Made by a program: the position numbers and the translations under genes | The notes under the pieces: generated by a model | Told to the model about the DNA's origin: nothing | Database searches by the model: none | The model's input: the letters and a program-made list of their open reading frames with translations, nothing else | Source: Mycobacterium sp. | Lineage (GTDB): Bacteria > Actinomycetota > Actinomycetes > Mycobacteriales > Mycobacteriaceae | Length of the DNA stretch: 51,567 bases | Assembly (NCBI GenBank): GCA_020438905.1 | Contig: JAGQTQ010000002.1 | Coordinates: forward strand, 39,415-90,981 | Reading direction: 5' to 3' | In this document: piece after piece, positions 33,279 to 42,929 of the stretch | Layout: the number at the start of each line of letters is the position of its first letter | How positions within the stretch are numbered: the first letter of the stretch is position 1

Positions 33279-33812
33279 ATGGCCGAACCTGTTTCCAGGA
33301 CGTTGATCGTGACCATCGGAGGGCATCGTCCGGAGCTGGACCCCCAGGCCTGGGCCGCCCCCAACGCCACGCTCATAGGCCGGGTGCGGATGGCCGCGCG
33401 GGCCAGTGTCTGGTACTCGGCGACCCTGCGAGCCGAAGCCGAGCCGATCGAGATCGGTTCGGGCACCAATATCCAGGACGGGGTCACCGTGCACGTCGAC
33501 CCCGGGTTCCCGGTCCGGGTCGGCAGCGGGGTGAGCGTCGGGCACAACGCGGTCCTACACGGCTGCACGGTCGAGGACGGGGCGCTGATCGGGATGGGAG
33601 CGATCGTCCTCAACGGCGCGGTGGTGGGCGCGGGCTCGCTGGTGGCCGCCGGCGCGCTGGTGCCGCAGGGCGTGGTGATTCCGCCCGGATCCCTGGTCGC
33701 CGGGGTCCCCGGCAAGGTACGGCGCGCACTCAGCGAGGCCGAGGCGGCGGGCAATCGGCACAACGCCGCCGTCTATGAGCATCTGGCCGACCTGCACCGC
33801 GGCGCCACCTGA
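33279..33812 (+). CDS. Gamma-carbonic-anhydrase-like left-handed beta-helix protein
   Basis: This 177-aa protein is built of hexapeptide repeats (for example IGSGTNIQDGVTVH, VGSGVSVGHNAVLHG, VGAGSLVAAGALV) that fold as a left-handed beta helix. The three His that bind metal in gamma-carbonic anhydrases have counterparts in VTVHVD, VGHN and VLHGC. It may hydrate CO2 or be an acyltransferase relative. It has an independent leaderless promoter and is followed by a CPBP protease with its own promoter. Confidence 0.82.
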   Translation: MAEPVSRTLIVTIGGHRPELDPQAWAAPNATLIGRVRMAARASVWYSATLRAEAEPIEIGSGTNIQDGVTVHVDPGFPVRVGSGVSVGHNAVLHGCTVEDGALIGMGAIVLNGAVVGAGSLVAAGALVPQGVVIPPGSLVAGVPGKVRRALSEAEAAGNRHNAAVYEHLADLHRGAT

Positions 33813-33873
33813 CGGCCGGCAGATCAGCCGCCAGATGTCAGCGTTGTGTCACCGTTTCGGCCGGATTTTTTCC

Positions 33874-33879
33874 TACGGT
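33874..33879 (+). promoter_or_regulatory. -10 hexamer TACGGT
   Basis: Ends 7 nt before ATG 33887. Confidence 0.6.
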
Positions 33880-33886
33880 GAGAGGG

Positions 33887-34579
33887 ATGCGCATCGATCA
33901 GATCCGCGCGGTAGCCACCAATGTGGCGCTGCCCCATCAGGAATGGCCGTCAGTGGTGCGCCGGCGCCGGGTGATCGTTTGCGTGGTCCTGGTGGCCGGC
34001 GCAACGTTGCTGGCCTACTCGCTCAACCGCCGACCCGGTGACGCGGCGTTCTACTGGCTGACGCTGTCGCTGGCCGCGGTGTGGGCGCTGGGTGCGGTGC
34101 TCTCCGGTCCGCTGCATCTGGGCAGTATCAGCTGGCGGGGCCGCAACCAGCGGCCGGTGCTCACCGGTTCGGCGGTGGGGCTGCTGCTGGGCGCGGTATT
34201 TCTGTTCGGCGGGCTGGTGGTCCGCAACGTCCCGGTGCTGGCCGAGCGGATCACCCGGGTTCTGGAGTACACCAACCACGGTCCGCTGCTGCTGATCGTC
34301 GTCATCGCGCTGGTCAACGGAGTGGCCGAGGAGTTGTTCTTCCGCGGCGCGCTCTACACCGCGCTGGGCCGGTTCCACCCGGTGCTGATCTCGACGTTGC
34401 TGTACGCGGTGGCCACCTCGGCCAGCGGCAACCCGATGCTGGGCTTCGCCGCGCTGGTTCTGGGGACGGTGTGCGCTCTACAACGCCGTGCCACCGGCGG
34501 CGTGCTGGCGCCGGTGCTCACCCACGTGGTCTGGGGGTTGATCATGGTGTTGGCCTTGCCGCCGATCTTCGGTCTTTGA
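33887..34579 (+). CDS. CPBP family intramembrane metalloprotease
   Basis: This 230-aa protein has about six membrane segments and the CPBP (Abi/Rce1) motif EELFFRG with downstream HPVLIST and a His in LTHVVW, which bind a metal in Rce1-type proteases. Bacterial members include enzymes for peptide maturation and bacteriocin self-immunity; most are uncharacterised. The small acidic protein at 38570 is too far away to link. ATG 33887 is fixed by the TACGGT hexamer. Confidence 0.82.
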   Translation: MRIDQIRAVATNVALPHQEWPSVVRRRRVIVCVVLVAGATLLAYSLNRRPGDAAFYWLTLSLAAVWALGAVLSGPLHLGSISWRGRNQRPVLTGSAVGLLLGAVFLFGGLVVRNVPVLAERITRVLEYTNHGPLLLIVVIALVNGVAEELFFRGALYTALGRFHPVLISTLLYAVATSASGNPMLGFAALVLGTVCALQRRATGGVLAPVLTHVVWGLIMVLALPPIFGL

Positions 34580-34606
34580 CCGCCGAACCAGCGCGGGCCG
34601 GATGGC

Positions 34607-35407
34607 TCAGCCGTCGGTGAACGTGGGCTTTCGCCGTTGCTGGAATGCCGCGGTGCCCTCGACGAAATCGCGGGACCCGAGCAGAACCTGCTGGCCCTCG
34701 CTCTCGCGGGCGATGGCGGCGTCCAATTCGGTCAGTGCCGCGGCGTTGATCGCCTGTTTGGTCCTGCTCAGTGCCACCGCCGGTCCGGCGGCCAGCGTGT
34801 CTATCACCGCTGCGGCGGCGGCCTCCAACCCGTCGTCGGGATAGACCCCGCTGACCAGCCCGTACTCGAATGCCTCGGCGGCGGTGATTCGCTCGGCCAG
34901 CAGGGCCATCCGCATCGCCCTGATCCGGCCGATCGCGGCGGCCACCAGGGCGGTCGCCCCGCCGTCGGGCATCAGGCCGATCCTGGTGAAAGCCAGCAGA
35001 AAAAAGGACTTCTCGGACGCCAGCACAACATCACTGGCTACCGCCAGCGAGACTCCCACCCCGGCGGCCGGCCCGTGGACCACCGCCACCACCGGCTTGG
35101 GCGAGGCGACGATGGCGCGCACGGCGCGGTTGGCTGCGCCCAGCGTCCCGTCGACCGCGGTCGATTTCGTCGCCGCCGACCGGTCCTCGGCGCTGATGCC
35201 CGCACCCGAACAGAAACCGCGGCCGGCCCCGCCGAGTCGCACCACTCTCACACCCGGATCATCGGCCGCTCGCTCGAGGGTGTCGGCCAGAGCGGTGAGC
35301 ATGTCCTCGGTCAGCGAGTTGAGGCTGTCCGGCCGGTTGAACGTCACCGACAGAACGTTGCCGTCCAGCGAGACGGTGAGGTCGTCGATACCGGTGTAGG
35401 GGGTCAT
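34607..35407 (-). CDS. Enoyl-CoA hydratase/isomerase family protein (EchA10/EchA11-like)
   Basis: This 266-aa crotonase has the RGFCSGAGI and HGPAAGVGVSLAVASD oxyanion-hole stretches. The usual active-site acids are partly replaced (FTRIGLMPDGGAT), as in some isomerase-type members. It lies immediately upstream of and divergent from mcr, where M. tuberculosis has echA10 (Rv1142c), so that is the likely orthologue. A TACCGT hexamer 8 nt upstream supports ATG 35407. It probably acts on the same branched acyl-CoA pathway as Mcr. Confidence 0.87.
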   Translation of the reverse strand: MTPYTGIDDLTVSLDGNVLSVTFNRPDSLNSLTEDMLTALADTLERAADDPGVRVVRLGGAGRGFCSGAGISAEDRSAATKSTAVDGTLGAANRAVRAIVASPKPVVAVVHGPAAGVGVSLAVASDVVLASEKSFFLLAFTRIGLMPDGGATALVAAAIGRIRAMRMALLAERITAAEAFEYGLVSGVYPDDGLEAAAAAVIDTLAAGPAVALSRTKQAINAAALTELDAAIARESEGQQVLLGSRDFVEGTAAFQQRRKPTFTDG

Positions 35408-35415
35408 AGCAGGAC

Positions 35416-35421
35416 ACGGTA
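35416..35421 (-). promoter_or_regulatory. -10 hexamer TACCGT (minus strand)
   Basis: Ends 8 nt before ATG 35407. Confidence 0.45.
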
Positions 35422-35460
35422 CAAAGAGGACACTGATCTGCACGGAGGGTGGTACGGGTT

Positions 35461-36549
35461 ATGGCGGGACCTTTGCGGGGTTTGCGAGTCGTCGAACTGG
35501 CCGGGATCGGACCCGGGCCGCACGCCGCGATGATCCTCGGAGACCTCGGGGCCGACGTGGTGCGGGTGGAGCGGCCGAGTAGGACCCCCAACCCGGCCCC
35601 CAGCGGGGACTTCCTGCTGCGCAACCGCCGATCGGTGGCCGCCGACCTCAAGAACGAGCAGGACCGCGACCGGGTGATGAGCCTGATCGCCAAGGCGGAC
35701 GTGCTTATCGAAGGATTCCGCCCCGGGGTCACCGAACGTCTTGGGCTGGGCCCGCAGGACTGCGCGAAGCTCAACGAGCGGTTGATCTACGCGCGGATGA
35801 CCGGTTGGGGCCAGACCGGACCGCGCAGCCAGCAGTCCGGCCACGACATCAACTACATCTCGCTCAACGGCGTGCTGCACGCCATCGGCCGGGCCGGTCA
35901 GCGGCCGGTGCCGCCGCTGAATCTGGTCGGGGACTTCGGCGGCGGCTCGATGTTCCTGCTCGTCGGCATTCTCTCAGCGCTCTACGAGCGGGAGCGGTCC
36001 GGCAAGGGGCAGGTGATCGACGCCGCCATGGTGGACGGGTCCAGCGTGCTGGCTCAGATGATGTTCGCTTTCCGGGCAACCGGGCTGTGGAGCGACGAGC
36101 GTGGCACCAACCTGCTCGACACCGGCGCGCCCTACTACGAGGTCTACGAGTGTGCCGACGGTCGTTACGTCTCGGTCGGTGCCATCGAACCGCAGTTCTA
36201 CGCCGAACTGATCGAGAAGCTGGGTCTGGACCCCGCCGCCCTTCCGGGGCAGAACGACGTCACCCGCTGGGCGGAACTGCGCGCGATCTTCACCGAGACC
36301 TTCGCCAAGCACGACCGTGACCATTGGGCCGGGGTGTTCAGCGGCAGCGACGCCTGTGTGACCCCGGTGCTCAGCTTCGCCGAGATCGAGACCGAACCGC
36401 ACAACACCGATCGCGGCGGTTTCTACACCGAGGCCGGGTCGGTGTTCCCGATGCCTGCCCCGCGGTTCTCTCGCACCCAGCCCGGCAAACCCACCCCGCC
36501 GGGTGTCCCGGGTGCCGACACCGAAGCCGTCTTGAGGGACTGGGTTTGA
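35461..36549 (+). CDS. mcr: Alpha-methylacyl-CoA racemase
   Basis: Mcr (Rv1143) interconverts 2R- and 2S-methylacyl-CoA so that branched and sterol-type chains can enter beta-oxidation. It is a family III CoA-transferase-fold enzyme of 362 aa. The catalytic residues known from M. tuberculosis Mcr are present as H128 (GHDINYIS), D158 (LVGDFGGG) and E243 (AIEPQFY). ATG 35461 gives the conserved start [20 protein letters not shown]; the GTG at 35449 is less likely. The SDR gene starts 58 bp downstream with a promoter of its own. Confidence 0.95.
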   Translation: MAGPLRGLRVVELAGIGPGPHAAMILGDLGADVVRVERPSRTPNPAPSGDFLLRNRRSVAADLKNEQDRDRVMSLIAKADVLIEGFRPGVTERLGLGPQDCAKLNERLIYARMTGWGQTGPRSQQSGHDINYISLNGVLHAIGRAGQRPVPPLNLVGDFGGGSMFLLVGILSALYERERSGKGQVIDAAMVDGSSVLAQMMFAFRATGLWSDERGTNLLDTGAPYYEVYECADGRYVSVGAIEPQFYAELIEKLGLDPAALPGQNDVTRWAELRAIFTETFAKHDRDHWAGVFSGSDACVTPVLSFAEIETEPHNTDRGGFYTEAGSVFPMPAPRFSRTQPGKPTPPGVPGADTEAVLRDWV

Positions 36550-36559
36550 GGGACTTGGG

Positions 36560-36565
36560 TATAGT
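36560..36565 (+). promoter_or_regulatory. -10 hexamer TATAGT before the SDR gene
   Basis: TATAGT would start transcription near 36572, inside the candidate operator at 36567-36587, consistent with repression by occlusion. Confidence 0.5.
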
Positions 36566-36566
36566 C

Positions 36567-36587
36567 CCAACCAACCAGTAGGTCGAC
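36567..36587 (+). promoter_or_regulatory. Candidate operator before the SDR gene
   Basis: CCAACCAACC, AGTA, GGTCGAC: matches the site at 30214-30234 at 17 of 21 positions. It overlaps the predicted transcription start. Confidence 0.5.
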
Positions 36588-36607
36588 GGTCGAAAGGAAC
36601 ATCTGCA

Positions 36608-38411
<1,804 letters not shown>

Positions 38412-38449
38412 GGCGCCGACCGGGTGCAACCGACCCGGACCTGACAGTC

Positions 38450-38480
38450 CCCAAACGCGACAGGTCCCAAACACGACAGG
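38450..38480 (+). repeat. 15-bp direct repeat CCCAAAC(G/A)CGACAGG
   Basis: Two copies (38450-38464 and 38466-38480), one mismatch, 16-bp period. The second copy leads into the left arm of the terminator. Confidence 0.7.
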
Positions 38481-38513
38481 GCCCGCCTGGAAGCCAGGCG
38501 GGCCCTGTCGTGT
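38471..38513. terminator. Perfect 20-bp stem terminator
   Basis: 38471-38490 and 38494-38513 are exact reverse complements (core GGGCCCGCCTGG / CCAGGCGGGCCC) around a 3-nt AAG gap. It lies between the convergent nitronate monooxygenase and small acidic protein genes and should stop transcription from either side. Confidence 0.85.
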
Positions 38514-38536
38514 GTCAGAGTCGCATTGCGACGACA

Positions 38537-38560
38537 CGCCTCTGCCGACAGGCAGAGGCG
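38537..38560. terminator. Second hairpin, 10-bp stem
   Basis: CGCCTCTGCC (38537-38546) and GGCAGAGGCG (38551-38560) pair around GACA. It ends 9 bp after the stop codon of the small minus-strand gene, the expected place for its own terminator. Confidence 0.75.
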
Positions 38561-38569
38561 GTGCGCCGG

Positions 38570-38713
38570 TCAGCTGGCGTTGGCCAGCGGCGGGGTATCC
38601 TCGAACTGCTCGGAGGTGTCACCCTCCACGAGGAAGTCGCCGTGATACAAGGCTTCGAAGTCAACTTTGATGACGTCGGCACTGGTGTCGTCGATCCACA
38701 TGATTAGAAGCAT
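38570..38713 (-). CDS. Unrecognised 47-aa acidic protein
   Basis: ATG 38713, with GAGGAGA 5 nt upstream (38719-38725), opens a 47-codon frame ending at 38570. It begins MLLIMWIDDTSADVIKVDFE, is acidic (about 11 Asp/Glu against two Lys/Arg), has no Cys and no membrane segment, and uses G/C-ending codons like real genes here. The ribosome binding site and downstream hairpin support expression. I recognise no family. It is divergent from mmpL13. It could be a small regulator, a peptide precursor or a conserved orphan protein; none can be chosen. Confidence 0.65.
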   Translation of the reverse strand: MLLIMWIDDTSADVIKVDFEALYHGDFLVEGDTSEQFEDTPPLANAS

Positions 38714-38817
38714 ATTGGTCTCCTCTAAGGAAACTTTGAGTCACGTTTCGCAATTTGGTGGCAATTCTTACCGCCGGGTTACGGGCCTTCGGCGAGGTTT
38801 GACCCGTCCGGGTCCCC

Positions 38818-38851
38818 GCACCAGACTGGTGCTGCCAGCCGGTTAGCTGGC
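38818..38851. promoter_or_regulatory. Two adjacent palindromes upstream of mmpL13
   Basis: GCACCAG-A-CTGGTGC (38818-38832) is a perfect 15-bp palindrome. GCCAGC-N6-GCTGGC (38834-38851) follows 1 bp later. Both lie 20-54 bp before the mmpL13 GTG and look like TetR-type operator sites. Confidence 0.5.
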
Positions 38852-38871
38852 CGGCGGAAAGGACACGGGTT

Positions 38872-41136
38872 GTGCTGCACCGTATCGCCCGGCTCGCACT
38901 TCGCTCGCCCCGGCGGATTCTGGCGATCGCTGCACTGCTGACCGCGATCACCGCGGTGTTCGGGCTACCGGTGGCCAATCATCTCTCGGCCGGGGGGTTC
39001 CAGGATCCGGGCTCTGAATCGGCCCGCGCCGCGACGTTGCTCAGCGAGAAATTCGGCCAGAGCGACCAGCAGTTGCTCATCACCCTCACCGACCCCGCCG
39101 GGGCAACCGGTGAGGCCGCTCGAGCCGCCGGCGTCGAGATCGTCAGCCGGCTCGACGCCTCGCCCCACGTGCTGAGCGTGACTTCACCGTGGACATCGCC
39201 GCCGGCTGCCGCGGCCGAACTGCTCAGCAGGAATGGTGACATCGGTCTGATCGTGGCCACGCTGTCCGGGGGAGAGAACAACGCGCCGCGGTACGCGGCC
39301 GAACTCGCCGGACCGGTCGTCGGCGACCGGGACGGTGTGACCATCAGGGCCGGCGGCACCGCCGTGATCTACGACCAGATCAACCAGCAGACCAAGCACG
39401 ACCTGCTGCGCATGGAAGCCATTGCCATCCCGCTGAGCTTCCTGGTGCTGGTCTGGGTCTTCGGCGGTGTGATCGCCGCATCGCTTCCGCTGCTCGTCGG
39501 CGTGCTGGCGATCCTGGGGGCGATGTCGGTACTGCGGCTGATCACCGCCTTCACCGAGGTGTCGATCTTCGCTCTCAACATCACCGCCGCGTTGGGTCTG
39601 GCCCTGGCCATCGACTACACGTTGCTGATCGTCAGCCGCTACCGCGATGAGATCGCCTCCGGCGCCTCCGCGGAGGCTGCCCTGGTCCGCACGATGTGCA
39701 CCGCCGGTCGCACGGTCCTGTTCTCGGCGGTGACCGTCGCGCTGTCGCTGTCGGCGCTGCTGCTGTTCCCGATGTACTTCCTGAAATCATTCGCATACTC
39801 GGGCATCGCCACGGTCGCCTTCGCCGCCGGGGCCGCGGTGGTCCTCACTCCGGCGGCGATCGTCGCACTCGGCCCGCGACTGAATGCCTTCGACATCCGC
39901 CGACTGGTCCGCAGGGTGCTGCACAGGCCCGAGCCGGCCGTCAAACCGGTCCAGCGGATGTTCTGGTATCGCTCCACGAAGTTCGTGATGCGCCGTTCGA
40001 TCCCGATCGGCACCGCGATCGTCGCCCTGCTGGTGCTCCTCGGCGCTCCCTTCCTGCGGATCGAGTTCGGCAGCCCCGACGACCGTGTGCTGCCCAGCTC
40101 GGCCTCGGCGCACCAGGTCGGCGACCAGTTGCGCAACGACTTCGCCAGCGATCTCAACACCGGCATGAGTGTCGTCATCCCCGAGGCGGCCGACGCCACC
40201 GAGGCGGAGTTGAATCGCTACGCCGCCGATCTGTCCCGAGTTCCGGACGTCACGCTGGTTTCCGGCCCGGGCGGAACGTTCGCCGCCGGCAGCCGGGTCG
40301 GTCCGCCGTCTGCTCCGGCCGGTGCCGCCGACGGCAGCGCCTTCCTTTCCGTCCGCAGCTCCGCCCCACTGTTCTCCCGGGAGTCCCGGATCCAACTCGA
40401 CCGGTTGCACGCCGTCTCCGAGCCGGCCGGGCGGGAGGTGCTCATCGGCGGGGTCCCGCAGATCAACCGCGATATCGTCGAAGCGGTCACCTCGCGAATG
40501 CCGTTGGTGCTCAGCCTGATCGGGGTGATCACCTTCGTGCTGTTGTTCCTGCTCACCGGCAGCCTGGTGTTGCCGCTGAAGGCACTGGTGCTCAACGTGC
40601 TGTCGTTGTCGGCGGCGTTCGGCGCGCTGGTGTGGGTATTCCAGGAGGGTCACCTAGGGGCCCTGGGTACCACCCCTACCGGCACCATGGAGGCCAATGT
40701 GCCGGTGCTGATGTTCTGCGTGGCCTTCGGGCTGTCGATGGATTACGAGGTGTTCCTGCTGGCCCGCATCCGGGAGCACTGGCTGGAGTCGCCTCGAACC
40801 CGTCAGGACAGCGACGAGAGCGTGGCGCTGGGGTTGGCCAGGACCGGCCGGGTGGTGACCGCTGCCGCGCTGATCATGGCGATCGCCTTCGCCGCGCTGA
40901 TCGCCGCCCAGGTGTCGTTCATGCGGATATTCGGGCTCGGGCTGACCCTGGCGGTGCTTGCCGACGCCACCCTGGTGCGAATGGCTCTGCTTCCGGCGTT
41001 CATGCACGTCATGGGCCGTTGGAACTGGTGGGCTCCCGGACCGCTGGTCCGGTTGCACGAGCGGTTCGGCCTGAGCGAGGGCCCGCCGGATCGACCGCCC
41101 GCGTCGCCCGAATCGCTGGCTACAGTGGGGAAGTGA
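38872..41136 (+). CDS. mmpL13: MMPL family lipid transporter MmpL13
   Basis: This 754-aa RND-type transporter has about 12 membrane segments, two extracytoplasmic domains (about 35-170 and 400-545) and the conserved proton-relay stretches AIDYTLLIVSRYRDE and FGLSMDYEVFLLARI. MmpL proteins export lipids with proton drive. In M. tuberculosis the gene is split (mmpL13a/mmpL13b, Rv1145-Rv1146); here one frame runs through. GTG 38872 is preceded by GAAAGGA. The methyltransferase start overlaps its stop (GTGA). Its place after mcr suggests export of a methyl-branched lipid, by inference. Confidence 0.93.
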   Translation: MLHRIARLALRSPRRILAIAALLTAITAVFGLPVANHLSAGGFQDPGSESARAATLLSEKFGQSDQQLLITLTDPAGATGEAARAAGVEIVSRLDASPHVLSVTSPWTSPPAAAAELLSRNGDIGLIVATLSGGENNAPRYAAELAGPVVGDRDGVTIRAGGTAVIYDQINQQTKHDLLRMEAIAIPLSFLVLVWVFGGVIAASLPLLVGVLAILGAMSVLRLITAFTEVSIFALNITAALGLALAIDYTLLIVSRYRDEIASGASAEAALVRTMCTAGRTVLFSAVTVALSLSALLLFPMYFLKSFAYSGIATVAFAAGAAVVLTPAAIVALGPRLNAFDIRRLVRRVLHRPEPAVKPVQRMFWYRSTKFVMRRSIPIGTAIVALLVLLGAPFLRIEFGSPDDRVLPSSASAHQVGDQLRNDFASDLNTGMSVVIPEAADATEAELNRYAADLSRVPDVTLVSGPGGTFAAGSRVGPPSAPAGAADGSAFLSVRSSAPLFSRESRIQLDRLHAVSEPAGREVLIGGVPQINRDIVEAVTSRMPLVLSLIGVITFVLLFLLTGSLVLPLKALVLNVLSLSAAFGALVWVFQEGHLGALGTTPTGTMEANVPVLMFCVAFGLSMDYEVFLLARIREHWLESPRTRQDSDESVALGLARTGRVVTAAALIMAIAFAALIAAQVSFMRIFGLGLTLAVLADATLVRMALLPAFMHVMGRWNWWAPGPLVRLHERFGLSEGPPDRPPASPESLATVGK
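41121..41126 (+). promoter_or_regulatory. -10 hexamer TACAGT inside the mmpL13 3' end
   Basis: Ends 6 nt before GTG 41133; may allow the methyltransferase to be transcribed independently. Confidence 0.4.
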
Positions 41137-41768
41137 CCGCAAACACCATCGACCACCCGTTCTTCGCCCGGATGTGGACGGTGATGTCCGCCCACGAGTC
41201 GCGGCTGATGCGCCGGTTGCGCACCGAGAACCTGGCCGGCCTCACCGGCCGCGTGCTGGAGGTGGGGGCGGGAACCGGCACGAACTTCGCCCACTATCCG
41301 GACACCGTGACCGAGGTCGTCGCCGTGGAGCCGGAGATTCGATTGGTGCCCAAGGCCCGGGAGGCCGCCGCGGCGGCGCCGGTTCCGGTCACCGTCATCG
41401 AGTCCACCATTGAGGACATTCCCGGCGTCCAGCCGTTCGACGCCGTGGTGTGCTCGCTGGTGCTGTGCTCGGTCGCCGACCCGGAAGCCGTTCTGCGCGA
41501 ACTGAACTCGCTGCTCAAGCCCGGGGGAGAACTGCGGTATTTCGAGCACGTCGCCAGCGGCGGTTGGCGCGGGTCGATGCAACGGCTGGCCGACGCCACC
41601 TTCTGGCCGCGGATGGCCGGCAACTGCCACACCCACCGGGACACCGAGCGTTCGATCGCCGGAGCCGGATTCAGCGTGGAGTCCGCGCGGCACCAGTGGA
41701 CGCTGCCGGCCTGGGCGCCGCTGCCGGTCGCCGAGATCGCGATCGGGCGGGCGGTGAAAGCGGGCTGA
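41133..41768 (+). CDS. Class I SAM-dependent methyltransferase (Rv1147 type)
   Basis: This 211-aa methyltransferase has motif I VLEVGAGTGTNFAHY near 35-49 and an acidic loop (AVEPEIRLV), typical of small-molecule or phospholipid methyltransferases. It overlaps mmpL13 by 4 bp, the same order as Rv1146-Rv1147, so it may act on the exported lipid. It converges on cobB, 12 bp away. Substrate unknown. Confidence 0.88.
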   Translation: MTANTIDHPFFARMWTVMSAHESRLMRRLRTENLAGLTGRVLEVGAGTGTNFAHYPDTVTEVVAVEPEIRLVPKAREAAAAAPVPVTVIESTIEDIPGVQPFDAVVCSLVLCSVADPEAVLRELNSLLKPGGELRYFEHVASGGWRGSMQRLADATFWPRMAGNCHTHRDTERSIAGAGFSVESARHQWTLPAWAPLPVAEIAIGRAVKAG

Positions 41769-41780
41769 TCGGGTGGCCGA

Positions 41781-42494
41781 TCAGCCGAGGAGTTCGGGCA
41801 GCCGCTGTAGCAGCGTCGGCAGGGCGACGGTCGCGGGCTCGCGGACCGAGAGCGTGACCGATTCGGACAGCGGGGTGGGTTCGGGGTTGACCTCGACCAC
41901 CGTCGCACCGTGGGCCAGGGCGATATCGGGCAGGCCGGCGGCGGGGTAGACCACCCCCGAGGTCCCGACCACCACCACCACCTCGGCGGTGGCGACCGCC
42001 TCTACCGCGGCCCGCCACGGCTCGTCGGGCAACGCCTCGCCGAACCACACGATGCCGGGCCGGATCAGCCCGCCACACTCGCAGGACAGCGGAACCTTCT
42101 CCAACACCGGTACCGGCATGTCCGGAAGCGGACCGTGGTAGCGCGAGCCACAGGTGTCGCACCAGAACTCCGCGAGGCTGCCGTGCAGGTGGTGCACGGT
42201 CCTGCTGCCGGCACGCTCGTGTAGGTCATCGACGTTCTGGGTGATGACGGTGACCTCGGCGTGGTCCTGCCAGGCGGCCACGGCCCGGTGCCCGGCGTTC
42301 GGCTTGACCTCCTTGACCAGATGGTGGCGCCACAGATACCAGGCCCACACCCGTTCGGGTGCCTTCTGCCAGCCGTCGGTGCTGGAAATCTCGTAGGGGT
42401 CGTATTGCGCCCACAACCCGGTCTCGTCGTCGCGGAACGTCGGCACCCCGCTTTCGGCGGAGATCCCCGCCCCGCTGAGCACCGCGATACGCAC
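41781..42494 (-). CDS. cobB: NAD-dependent protein deacylase, sirtuin
   Basis: CobB (Rv1151c) removes acyl groups from lysines with NAD. At 237 aa it matches the M. tuberculosis length. [15 protein letters not shown] binds NAD, catalytic His is H104 in HLHGS, zinc cysteines are C112, C115, C138 and C140, and Y53/R56 in AWYLWR form the YxxR pair seen in desuccinylases. GTG 42494 is supported by a TATCTT hexamer. The much longer frame in this register upstream is not coding. It is divergent from the GntR gene with 54 bp between starts. Confidence 0.95.
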   Translation of the reverse strand: MRIAVLSGAGISAESGVPTFRDDETGLWAQYDPYEISSTDGWQKAPERVWAWYLWRHHLVKEVKPNAGHRAVAAWQDHAEVTVITQNVDDLHERAGSRTVHHLHGSLAEFWCDTCGSRYHGPLPDMPVPVLEKVPLSCECGGLIRPGIVWFGEALPDEPWRAAVEAVATAEVVVVVGTSGVVYPAAGLPDIALAHGATVVEVNPEPTPLSESVTLSVREPATVALPTLLQRLPELLG

Positions 42495-42500
42495 CCGACC

Positions 42501-42506
42501 AAGATA
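42501..42506 (-). promoter_or_regulatory. -10 hexamer TATCTT (minus strand) for cobB
   Basis: Ends 6 nt before GTG 42494. Confidence 0.55.
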
Positions 42507-42535
42507 GCCGGGGGATACTGCGGCCGGGGGTCCGG

Positions 42536-42541
42536 GATACT
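42536..42541 (+). promoter_or_regulatory. -10-like hexamer GATACT before the GntR gene
   Basis: Ends 7 nt before GTG 42549. The 9-bp word GGGATACTG occurs twice (42512-42520 and 42534-42542), two helix turns apart, in the cobB-GntR gap. Confidence 0.4.
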
Positions 42542-42548
42542 GGGGCCC

Positions 42549-42929
42549 GTGCAGTGGCTGCGAACCGATCCCCACTCGACCACCCCGCTGTTCGACCAGT
42601 TGCGGGTGGGAGTCATCGAGGCCGTCCGTGACGGGCGGCTGCCGGCCGGGACACGTTTGCCCACGGTGCGGGAGTTGGCCGGGGACCTGGGGCTGGCCGC
42701 CAACACCGTGGCCCGGGCCTACCGGGAACTGGAGAATGCGGGAATCGTGGAGACCCGGGGCCGGAAGGGCACTTTCGTTGCGGCGTGCAACCCGACCGAC
42801 GAGGCGATGGCTGCCGCTGCGCGCTGTTATGCGGACGCCGCGCGGGCGCTCGGTCTGGCCAAGGGTGATGCCCTGCGCTACCTCGACGTTGAGTTCGACC
42901 GGCCTCAGCCGAATTCGAGCAGGGCGTAG
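42549..42929 (+). CDS. GntR family transcriptional regulator (Rv1152 type)
   Basis: This 126-aa regulator has an N-terminal winged helix with [27 protein letters not shown] and RGRKGTFVA, and only a short helical tail, as in the YtrA/YhcF group whose members often control transporters. It has no ligand domain of the FadR type. GTG 42549 gives a length near Rv1152. Its end overlaps the convergent methyltransferase by 25 bp. It may control itself or the divergent cobB. Confidence 0.9.
   Translation: MQWLRTDPHSTTPLFDQLRVGVIEAVRDGRLPAGTRLPTVRELAGDLGLAANTVARAYRELENAGIVETRGRKGTFVAACNPTDEAMAAAARCYADAARALGLAKGDALRYLDVEFDRPQPNSSRA

Noticed and set aside
35449..35460. GTG at 35449 as the mcr start
   Set aside because: In frame and nearer the GGAGG, but the conserved N-terminus MAGPL begins at ATG 35461; kept only as an alternative.
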